The notes under the pieces: model-generated
Databases searched by the model: none
What the model was told of the DNA's origin: nothing
The model's input: only the letters and a program-made list of their open reading frames with translations
Position numbers and translations under genes: made by a program
Assembly (NCBI GenBank): GCA_002339165.1
Contig: DDJS01000138.1
Location: forward strand, 1-6,172
DNA: 6,172 nt
Source of the DNA: Cellvibrionales bacterium UBA2618
GTDB taxonomy: Bacteria > Pseudomonadota > Gammaproteobacteria > Pseudomonadales > Porticoccaceae
Direction of reading: 5' to 3'
In this document: one piece after another, positions 1 through 5,080 of the stretch
Numbering within the stretch: position 1 is the first letter of the stretch
Layout of the letters: every line of letters starts with the position of its first letter

Positions 1-239
1 TCGGGACAGTTCTAACCATTCGTCAGGGGTTGGATGACGAAACCGTCAATGTCCTAGCGCTTTCGGAACAACGACGCGGTGCCAGCGAAGCTCAGATGCT
101 CTATGCTGAAACAGCTGATAGCCAAGCGCAACGCGAAAAAAACCAAGCCGAACGCAAGGCGCTCAACCAATCGATGCCGCAAACTATTCGCCCCAACAAA
201 AAACAGCGACGGCAAATTCACCAATTTTTAGATCAATAA
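1..239 (+). CDS. hslR: Hsp15, ribosome-associated heat-shock protein (partial, 3' end only)
   Basis: Hsp15 is a small cytoplasmic S4-domain RNA-binding protein. It binds free 50S subunits that still carry a nascent chain with its tRNA and helps recycle them. Only the last 78 codons are here. The reading frame is open from base 3 to the TAA at 237-239, so the gene starts upstream of the window and the in-frame TTG at 30 is not a true start. The visible part matches the C-terminal half of E. coli Hsp15 as I recall it: the end of the S4 beta-strand region (V-L-T-I-R-Q-G), then the conserved stretch S-E-Q-R-R-G-A-S-E-A followed by M-L-Y-A-E-T, then a very basic tail (R-P-N-K-K-Q-R-R). Most of the S4 domain is off the edge. 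hslO follows after 26 bases without a terminator, as in E. coli, so the two are probably cotranscribed. Confidence 0.9.
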   Translation, partial: GTVLTIRQGLDDETVNVLALSEQRRGASEAQMLYAETADSQAQREKNQAERKALNQSMPQTIRPNKKQRRQIHQFLDQ

Positions 240-265
240 ATCATCCGCAAAGGTACAAATAAAGC

Positions 266-1135
266 ATGCAGCATCAGGACAAATTACAGACGTTTATTTT
301 TCAAGATATGGATATTAGAGGGCAAATAACCACATTGGCTGCCAGCCAAAGTGAAATACTTGCGCAGCATGATTACCCGCCAAGCGTAGCCCTTGTGTTC
401 AGCGAATTCTTGGCCGCAGTCAGTCTCCTCGGCGCCACGCTCAAATACAGCGGTCGGGTCATTCTTCAGGCCAAGGGTCGCGGCCCCGTGACAACCATTA
501 TGGCTGAGTGTAGCAGTGACGGAGGGCTGCGCGGCATTGTTCATGGCGATCTAGAATCCTGTGATAACCTGTTAGGATTGGCCAGTTTAATCGGCTCGGC
601 GACGCTTGCTATTACCATCGAACCCGACAAGGGCGAACGCTATCAGGGAATAGTGCCGCTCGAGGGCGAGCACTTGAGTCAATGTTTGGAGTACTACTTT
701 GAAAAGTCTGAGCAATTGCCGACGAAAATCAAACTTGCAGCCAGCGCGGACTGTGTCAGCGGCATACTGGTGCAACAGATGCCCGACACCCAAGATCGTG
801 AAAAAGTCGCTTTAGATTGGCTACACGTCTCCGCCCTTTTAGCAACGTTGCGCCCCGATGAGCAGCTGAGTCGTTCGCATAATGAGCAGTTATACCTACT
901 ATTTCACGAGCATCTTTTGCGCCTGTTTGAACCCGTTCCGCTGCGCTTTCGCTGCACCTGTTCGCGCCCTCGAACGGAGCGGGCCCTGCGTGCATTGGGG
1001 CGACAAGAAGTGGCGTCAATGTGCCTAGAAATGGGAGCTGTAGAGGTGGCTTGCCAATTTTGTAATGCCCAATATAGCTTCAATGAGGGTCACGTCGACG
1101 CTCTATTCGAGGACCAAAATCCGTCGTTACACTAA
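266..1135 (+). CDS. hslO: Hsp33, redox-regulated holdase chaperone
   Basis: Hsp33 is a cytoplasmic chaperone that is inactive when reduced and zinc-bound. Oxidation (peroxide with heat, hypochlorite) makes it unfold partly, dimerise and hold aggregation-prone proteins. The 289-residue product is close to the usual length of about 290. The N-terminal substrate-binding domain occupies roughly residues 1-180, including Y-F-E-K-S-E-Q-L-P-T near 144-153, a highly conserved family motif. A linker follows, then the C-terminal redox switch with the zinc ligands C230-x-C232 and C263-x2-C266. C140 matches the non-zinc cysteine at about 141 in E. coli. Cys82, 99, 163 and 253 are additional, and C253 lies between the two zinc pairs. 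The ATG at 266 has an AAAGG Shine-Dalgarno-like stretch at 249-253, a somewhat long spacing. It lies directly downstream of hslR and shares its stress role. No clear terminator follows it. Confidence 0.97.
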   Translation: MQHQDKLQTFIFQDMDIRGQITTLAASQSEILAQHDYPPSVALVFSEFLAAVSLLGATLKYSGRVILQAKGRGPVTTIMAECSSDGGLRGIVHGDLESCDNLLGLASLIGSATLAITIEPDKGERYQGIVPLEGEHLSQCLEYYFEKSEQLPTKIKLAASADCVSGILVQQMPDTQDREKVALDWLHVSALLATLRPDEQLSRSHNEQLYLLFHEHLLRLFEPVPLRFRCTCSRPRTERALRALGRQEVASMCLEMGAVEVACQFCNAQYSFNEGHVDALFEDQNPSLH

Positions 1136-1176
1136 TTCAGAAAAAAGTCCCTGCAGCGGCATCGCCGACCTTTACA

Positions 1177-1201
1177 AAATTAAACTGGTTTAGATTTAAA
1201 C
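1177..1201. promoter_or_regulatory. Dyad-rich candidate operator upstream of pckA
   Basis: Three half-sites alternate here: TAAAC (1181-1185), GTTTA (1188-1192) and TAAAC (1197-1201). The first two form TAAAC-TG-GTTTA. This extends outward with AAAT (1177-1180) against ATTT (1194-1197), leaving a single bulged G at 1193. The second and third half-sites form GTTTA-GATT-TAAAC. The cluster lies 76-100 bases before the pckA start and overlaps the candidate -35 box. The AAAC-N2-GTTT core resembles the site described for the TetR-family fatty-acid regulator PsrA of Pseudomonas, but the flanking bases differ, so the identity of any regulator is speculation. Confidence 0.4.
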
Positions 1202-1219
1202 GCGCATTTCTGGCATACT
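1189..1219 (+). promoter_or_regulatory. Weak candidate sigma-70 promoter for pckA
   Basis: A possible -35 TTTAGA (1189-1194) and -10 CATACT (1214-1219) each match four of six consensus bases, with a long 19-base spacer. A competing -10, TAAAAT (1227-1232, five of six), has no acceptable -35. A gluconeogenic gene often depends on an activator, so a poor promoter is plausible, but no start site can be fixed by eye. Confidence 0.3.
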
Positions 1220-1265
1220 CTCGCTCTAAAATGTAACCAAAATAAGAGCCTGCAAGGCATACAAT

Positions 1266-1269
1266 GAGG
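1266..1269 (+). promoter_or_regulatory. Shine-Dalgarno site of pckA (decides the start)
   Basis: GAGG ends seven bases before the ATG at 1277. An in-frame TGA at 1265-1267 overlaps it, so no upstream in-frame start is possible. The ATG at 1264 is in a different frame. Confidence 0.75.
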
Positions 1270-1276
1270 AAATTTA

Positions 1277-2830
1277 ATGGGCGACGTGGCCTTACATCAA
1301 GATCTTAGCTCTGCAGAATTAATCGAACGTGCGATCCAACGTGGCGAAGGGCAACTCGCTGCCACAGGAGCGTTTCTTGCAACTACGGGAGAACGCAGCG
1401 GCCGGTCACCAGCAGACCGATTTATTGTCGAGGAAGACAGTTGCGCGGCCGACATCGAGTGGGGTGATATCAACCGACCGTTTGATGAGCACAAATTTAA
1501 CGCCCTGTGGCAGCGCGTCGATACTTACCTGCGCGAGCGAGAACGGTTTGTTTCGCACCTGCATGTTGGCCAACATGCAGAGCACTTTATACCGCTGCGG
1601 GTCACCACGCAGACCGCGTGGCATGCGCTCTTTGCGCGCAATATGTTCATCCGCACCGAACATTACAACCCAAGCCAAAAGCCGGAGTGGGAAATTCTTC
1701 ACGCCGCGGACTTTACCTGCGTTCCAGAGCGGGACGGCAGTAATAGCGGCGGTATTGTGGTGATTAACTTCGTTCAACGCCGGGTATTAATTGCCGGAAT
1801 GCGCTATGCCGGCGAACTAAAAAAATCGATGTTTTCAGTGCAAAACTATCTCCTCCCAGGCCGCGATGTTATGGCCATGCACTGCGCTGCAAACGTTGGC
1901 GAAAACGGCGATACAGCGCTTTTCTTTGGCCTCTCAGGCACCGGAAAAACGACGCTTTCTGCCGACCCTAACCGCTACCTCATCGGCGATGATGAGCATG
2001 GATGGAGCGAGGGTAGCGTGTTCAACCTAGAGGGCGGTTGCTATGCTAAAACCATCGATCTAAGCCAGAAAAATGAACCGGTAATCTGGGACGCGATCCG
2101 CTTTGGATCAATTATAGAAAACGTTGCGGTTAGCAGCGACCAACGGGTTGCCGACTACAGCGACACCTCTATCACCGAGAATGGACGCTGTAGCTATCCG
2201 CTAGAGCACGTCGCCAAACGCCAACTTGAAAACTGTGCGGGTGAACCCCGTAACATTATTTTCTTGACCTGCGATGTGACCGGCGTTCTACCTCCCGTAT
2301 CAATGCTATCCAAAGAAGCGGCTGCCTACCACTTTTTAAGCGGTTATACCGCCCGTGTCGGCTCCACCGAAATTGGCGCCGCAGCGGGCATCAATCCAAC
2401 ATTCTCGACCTGCTTCGGAGCGCCGTTTATGCCGCGTCCGGCCAGTGTTTACGCCGAATTACTTATGCGTCGAATCGACCATTTCGGCGCCAATGTCTAT
2501 CTTGTGAATACCGGATGGACCGGAGGATCTGGCGGTGCTAATGGCGCAGGAAAGCGCTTCCCAATCCCAGTGACCCGAGCCATCATCACCGCCATCACAC
2601 AAGGTCAGTTGGAAAAGTGCCCGAGCGAACACCTCGAGTTACTCAATCTCGATATTCCTCGTCAACTAGATGGTGTAGACAGCGCCTACCTCAATCCGAG
2701 GAATAATTGGGAAGATCCATCGGCATACGATAGCGAAGCTCGAAAGCTGGCTGCGTTGTTCGTCGACAATATCAAGAAATTCGCGCCGTCACAGGCAATC
2801 ATCAGCGCGGGCCCTCAAGCACTTACTTAG
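1277..2830 (+). CDS. pckA: Phosphoenolpyruvate carboxykinase (ATP)
   Basis: PEP carboxykinase converts oxaloacetate and ATP into phosphoenolpyruvate, CO2 and ADP, the entry to gluconeogenesis from TCA intermediates, in the cytoplasm. The 517-residue protein fits the bacterial ATP-type family; it is slightly shorter than E. coli PckA (540) because its N-terminus is shorter. Visible motifs in order: substrate-binding G-R-S-P (42-45); L-K-K-S-M-F-S (181-187) with the metal/oxaloacetate lysine at about 183; M-H-C-A-A-N-V-G (201-208) with metal ligand H202; the phosphate-binding kinase loop G-L-S-G-T-G-K-T (218-225); metal-binding G-D-D-E-H-G-W (237-243); and N-T-G-W-T-G-G (411-417). The glycine-rich loop after N-T-G-W, up to K426-R427, is a few residues longer than in E. 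coli or Bacillus. The start is fixed by an in-frame stop 12 bases upstream and a GAGG site. The leader holds a dyad-rich candidate operator. The gene converges on the cytochrome gene downstream. Confidence 0.98.
   Translation: MGDVALHQDLSSAELIERAIQRGEGQLAATGAFLATTGERSGRSPADRFIVEEDSCAADIEWGDINRPFDEHKFNALWQRVDTYLRERERFVSHLHVGQHAEHFIPLRVTTQTAWHALFARNMFIRTEHYNPSQKPEWEILHAADFTCVPERDGSNSGGIVVINFVQRRVLIAGMRYAGELKKSMFSVQNYLLPGRDVMAMHCAANVGENGDTALFFGLSGTGKTTLSADPNRYLIGDDEHGWSEGSVFNLEGGCYAKTIDLSQKNEPVIWDAIRFGSIIENVAVSSDQRVADYSDTSITENGRCSYPLEHVAKRQLENCAGEPRNIIFLTCDVTGVLPPVSMLSKEAAAYHFLSGYTARVGSTEIGAAAGINPTFSTCFGAPFMPRPASVYAELLMRRIDHFGANVYLVNTGWTGGSGGANGAGKRFPIPVTRAIITAITQGQLEKCPSEHLELLNLDIPRQLDGVDSAYLNPRNNWEDPSAYDSEARKLAALFVDNIKKFAPSQAIISAGPQALT
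1559..1580. repeat. Perfect 22-bp gapless palindrome inside pckA
   Basis: CTGCATGTTGG (1559-1569) is followed at once by its exact reverse complement (1570-1580), with no spacer. It falls in codons for about residues 95-102 (L-H-V-G-Q-H-A-E), a region I do not know to be catalytic. Eleven matched pairs around one centre would be expected about once in several hundred windows of this size. It could be a protein-binding site, a cruciform-prone element or a product of template switching. Confidence 0.85.
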
Positions 2831-2842
2831 AGTCGGCCATCA

Positions 2843-2901
2843 CATCATCAGCGGCCCCTGCGGAGCCGTGGTGATGCTGTTGACAGCAGCGCCATAGCTG
2901 C
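2843..2901. terminator. Structured convergent intergenic region, possible bidirectional terminator without U-tract
   Basis: The 98 bases between the stop codons of pckA and the cytochrome gene contain a long stem. The 5' arm at 2843-2855 pairs with 2865-2876 (about 12 pairs, one bulged G at 2851, one T-G wobble), with a 9-base loop. A second hairpin, GCAGC (2886-2890) with GCTGC (2897-2901), follows. Neither strand has a T-run after a stem, so it is not a classical intrinsic terminator. It could be a 3'-end-stabilising structure or act with Rho for both convergent transcripts. Confidence 0.45.
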
Positions 2902-2928
2902 GCTTATCGAGCGATTACAGTAATAAAA

Positions 2929-3333
2929 CTACTGACTATTTTCTAACATTAAATCGACGGTGGCTCTGATGTCAGCGTCGCTGCATGACGAGCACGTGCC
3001 CATCAATGGCATACCGCGAATGCCATTGATGGCATTCGCGTAGACCGTCTCCAACCCCTGTGCGGTCCGCGACGCCCATGCTGCTGCGTCGCCCATCACT
3101 GGCGCTCCACCGACGCCACTACTGTGACAGCCGACGCAGTGTTTGGCATAAATAATCGCCTGAGGCGATGCCTCTGGCAGCGCTTTTAAGCTCGAACCCG
3201 CGCCGTCTGTAATGCCACTCTCGCCGCAACCAGCAAGCGAACAAATCACCGTCAGAACCGCCAATACGGGCAATCCGTGTCCCTCTGAGACCCTTCGAGC
3301 ATATAATGGTAAAGCCTCTAAGCGCTTCAACAT
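2929..3333 (-). CDS. Lipoprotein cytochrome c, class I, cytochrome c5 type
   Basis: This is a predicted membrane-anchored periplasmic mono-haem electron carrier. From the ATG at 3333 it has 134 residues: a basic N-terminus (M-L-K-R), a hydrophobic stretch (L-P-V-L-A-V-L-T-V-I) and the lipobox L-A-G-C with the lipidated Cys at 36. A short linker leads to the haem-attachment motif C-V-G-C-H (66-70). The likely axial Met is in G-M-P-L-M-G (107-112). A C-terminal C-S-S-C pair (114-117), followed by S-D-A-D-I, is a cytochrome c5 hallmark; that pair forms a disulfide in the family. An in-frame GTG at 3348 would add five residues and overlap the upstream stop as GTGA. I prefer the ATG at 3333 because GAGGG lies eight bases before it. 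The Cys+2 residue is Gly, not Asp, which would favour outer-membrane sorting by the E. coli rule. It is the second gene after the cupredoxin. Confidence 0.9.
   Translation of the reverse strand: MLKRLEALPLYARRVSEGHGLPVLAVLTVICSLAGCGESGITDGAGSSLKALPEASPQAIIYAKHCVGCHSSGVGGAPVMGDAAAWASRTAQGLETVYANAINGIRGMPLMGTCSSCSDADIRATVDLMLENSQ
3001..3040. repeat. Overlapping, mutually exclusive perfect hairpins in the cytochrome gene
   Basis: Two perfect inverted repeats share sequence. CATCAATGGCAT (3001-3012) pairs with 3020-3031 (12 bp, 7-base loop), and CGCGAATGCC (3015-3024) pairs with 3031-3040 (10 bp, 6-base loop). Because 3020-3024 belongs to both stems, only one can form at a time. The unit ATGGCAT appears at 3006-3012 and 3029-3035, and inverted at 3020-3026. 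It encodes the segment leading to the haem axial methionine. Confidence 0.85.
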
Positions 3334-3341
3334 GCCCATGG

Positions 3342-3346
3342 CCCTC
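3342..3346 (-). promoter_or_regulatory. Shine-Dalgarno of the cytochrome gene, overlapping the cupredoxin stop codon
   Basis: On the minus strand GAGGG begins within the TGA stop of the cupredoxin gene (3347-3345) and ends eight bases before the ATG at 3333. This spacing is near ideal and supports that start over the GTG at 3348. Ribosomes finishing the cupredoxin would stop on top of this site, which predicts translational coupling. Confidence 0.65.
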
Positions 3347-3947
3347 ACAACTGCGCCAGATAACTCGTTAATCGGTCGGCATTCATCATAAAGTTCGATT
3401 TGTACTGATCGGCAGCACCGCGCACTTCATCTATATTGACCGCTTCTCCCACCTGTACTACGCCGATCATCGCCATCATTGCATGGGGATCGCACTGGTA
3501 CACATAGACGCCCTCTACATCCAGCGTGACGCTGATATCCTGGTTCATCGTGCCAGCCCAGGCGCTTGCACCCGAAGGCATGAAAGCATCAATAGACGCT
3601 GAGTTGTGGGACATATCGACCGCCTTAAAATGGATGGTATCCCCTTTGGAAACTTTGATGACAGCAGGCTCAAAAATCATGTTGCCACCGTCGCCGGAAT
3701 TGAGCATTTTGACGGTATGTTCGGAACCCTCCGACAATGCGACTTTTTCAACCGCTGTCGACATCGCAGCTACCGGGGCCGCCGAGTCAAGCTCGCTGGC
3801 TTTAGTCACCGAACCCACCGGCGCTATCCGCTGCGCCACCAAATTTTGCTGATTTTCCGTTAAAGCGTCGGGGCCATCTCCCGAACCACAGCCGATCATC
3901 AGAACACTCGACATAGAAATAGCCAAGATAGAGGTAAATCTGTTCAT
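3345..3947 (-). CDS. Pseudoazurin-type cupredoxin lipoprotein with cytochrome-c5-like leader
   Basis: This is a blue (type 1) copper protein predicted to carry single electrons in the periplasm, tethered by lipid. Of 200 residues, 1-19 form a signal peptide ending at the lipobox-like M-I-G-C, with the lipidated Cys at 20 and Gly at +2. Residues 21-75 are a low-complexity Ala/Ser linker containing R-I-A-P-V-G-S-V (40-47), a motif I associate with the leaders of cytochrome c5 proteins. The copper domain spans about 76-178: M-L-N-S-G (81-85), M-I-F-E-P-A (90-95) and G-D-T-I-H-F (102-107) follow pseudoazurin closely. The copper ligands are H114 (in S-H-N), C152, H155 and M160, in the pseudoazurin spacing C-x2-H-x4-M. 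The final 22 residues are unassigned. GGAG lies six bases before the ATG. It is first in a two-gene unit with the cytochrome. Pseudoazurins usually serve denitrification enzymes or cytochrome oxidases; no such partner is visible here. Confidence 0.9.
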   Translation of the reverse strand: MNRFTSILAISMSSVLMIGCGSGDGPDALTENQQNLVAQRIAPVGSVTKASELDSAAPVAAMSTAVEKVALSEGSEHTVKMLNSGDGGNMIFEPAVIKVSKGDTIHFKAVDMSHNSASIDAFMPSGASAWAGTMNQDISVTLDVEGVYVYQCDPHAMMAMIGVVQVGEAVNIDEVRGAADQYKSNFMMNADRLTSYLAQL

Positions 3948-3986
3948 TTAGTTCTCCAAAAACTGTTATTTAGTGAATATCTCATA

Positions 3987-3992
3987 ATTATA
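3987..3992 (-). promoter_or_regulatory. Candidate -10 box for the cupredoxin-cytochrome unit
   Basis: On the minus strand a perfect TATAAT lies about 40 bases before the cupredoxin ATG, giving a predicted leader of roughly 30 bases. No good -35 hexamer stands 16-18 bases upstream, and there is no TG extension, so an activator may be needed. It lies in the 97-base gap after trpS, where I see no strong terminator, so read-through from trpS is also possible. Confidence 0.45.
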
Positions 3993-4044
3993 CGGTAAGT
4001 TGACCAAAGCAGGCATTTGTATCGTCTTAAGTCGCTAGGAAATA

Positions 4045-5055
4045 TCATGCCAACGCCTTGATACCGACCGCATCGCGAAGTTGCCGCATAAGCTCGCTCG
4101 ACTCTACCCGTGCTTTTTCGGCGCCTTCCGCCAACGCATTTTCGACACGTGCCGGATCCTGTAATAGCTCATTGTAGCGCTCCCGCGGCTCTCTTAACTG
4201 CTCGTTTAATAATTCATAGAGTTCTTTTTTGGCTTCGCCCCAACCGATACCCTCGGCAAAGCGCACGCGCATTTCTGCCGTTTGCTTCTCATTGGCAAAG
4301 GCGCGCCATATTTGGAATACCGTCGACGTCTCTGCGTCTTTGGGCTCACCGGGTTCGAGTAAATTGGTGACAATCTTATTGATGTGTTTTTTCAACTGCT
4401 TCTCCGCTAGGAACAGCGGAATAGTGTTACCGTAACTCTTGCTCATTTTACGACCGTCTAAACCTTGTAATATAGCGACATTATCATCCACCTGTGCCGC
4501 CGGCAATTGGAATAGCTCGCCATAACGATGGTTGAAGCGCTGGGCAATATCGCGGGCCATTTCAACATGCTGAATCTGATCTCGCCCCACAGGTATAGTT
4601 TGAGCATTGAACATCAATATATCTGCCGCCATCAATATTGGGTAGCTGAATAAACCCATATTAATGGCATAATCGCCATCCTCACCCGCCGCTACATTGT
4701 CCGCTACCGAACCCTTGTAGGCGTGCGCGCGATTCATCAAACCCTTAGCCGTCATGCAGGTCAGCAACCAGGTTAACTGTGGAATTTCGGGGATATCCGA
4801 CTGTCGGTAAAAGACCGCTTTGCGAGTATCGAGGCCGAGCGCCAACCAGGCCGCCGCGATTTCTTTAGTCGATTGGTGGAGCCGTTCGGGATCCTGCGCC
4901 TTTATCAGTGCATGATAATCTGCGAGAAAGAAAAATGACTCGTGGTCGGCGCTTTGACTCGCGACGATCGCCGGCCTGATGGCCCCGACGTAGTTACCCA
5001 AGTGGGGGCTGCCTGAGGTTGTTATCCCGGTAAGAACACGGTGTTTAATAGACAT
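4045..5055 (-). CDS. trpS: Tryptophanyl-tRNA synthetase
   Basis: This class Ic aminoacyl-tRNA synthetase charges tRNA-Trp with tryptophan using ATP in the cytoplasm and is essential. The 336 residues match the compact family length (E. coli 334). The N-terminal Rossmann fold starts with V-L-T-G-I-T-T-S-G-S and carries the HIGH-class signature P-H-L-G-N (17-21). A central region has M-A-A-D-I-L (142-147), whose D145 corresponds to the residue that contacts the indole nitrogen, then P-V-G-R-D-Q (155-160). The KMSKS loop is present exactly as K-M-S-K-S (203-207). The C-terminal part is helical and charged, as expected for the anticodon-binding domain. The T-T-S-G-S-P-H-L-G-N wording resembles the Pseudomonas/Xanthomonas type more than the E. 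coli type. The Shine-Dalgarno site is weak (AGG, ten bases before the ATG). The aminopeptidase gene ends 25 bases upstream, so the two are probably cotranscribed and trpS may rely partly on coupling. Confidence 0.98.
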   Translation of the reverse strand: MSIKHRVLTGITTSGSPHLGNYVGAIRPAIVASQSADHESFFFLADYHALIKAQDPERLHQSTKEIAAAWLALGLDTRKAVFYRQSDIPEIPQLTWLLTCMTAKGLMNRAHAYKGSVADNVAAGEDGDYAINMGLFSYPILMAADILMFNAQTIPVGRDQIQHVEMARDIAQRFNHRYGELFQLPAAQVDDNVAILQGLDGRKMSKSYGNTIPLFLAEKQLKKHINKIVTNLLEPGEPKDAETSTVFQIWRAFANEKQTAEMRVRFAEGIGWGEAKKELYELLNEQLREPRERYNELLQDPARVENALAEGAEKARVESSELMRQLRDAVGIKALA

Positions 5056-5080
5056 CTTTGCGGTACCTAAAAATTGGTAA

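Noticed and set aside
335..349. 15-bp odd palindrome TTGGCTG-C-CAGCCAA in hslO
   Set aside because: Seven-base arms of this kind are expected by chance about once in a few windows of this size.
1157..1167. Small CGGC-ATC-GCCG hairpin after hslO as a terminator
   Set aside because: Only four base pairs, with no following T-run.
1211..1224. TGGCAT followed by GC, resembling a sigma-54 -24/-12 promoter before pckA
   Set aside because: The distance between the GG and GC elements is nine bases rather than the required ten, and the -12 part lacks TTGC.
1264..1308. A 14-codon ORF with its ATG 13 bases before the pckA start, a possible leader peptide
   Set aside because: Its ATG overlaps the pckA Shine-Dalgarno, it has no ribosome-binding site of its own and its codons do not resemble an attenuator peptide (no runs of one amino acid).
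1329..1777. Long overlapping ORFs on both strands within pckA (144 codons on plus, 123 codons on minus)
   Set aside because: They lie inside a clearly conserved enzyme gene, show no recognisable domain, and their composition is what frame-shifted GC-rich coding DNA gives.
3526..3863. Plus-strand ORFs of 85-108 codons antisense to the cupredoxin gene
   Set aside because: They are antisense shadows with no family features and no supporting ribosome-binding site; the minus-strand frame holds full copper-ligand motifs.
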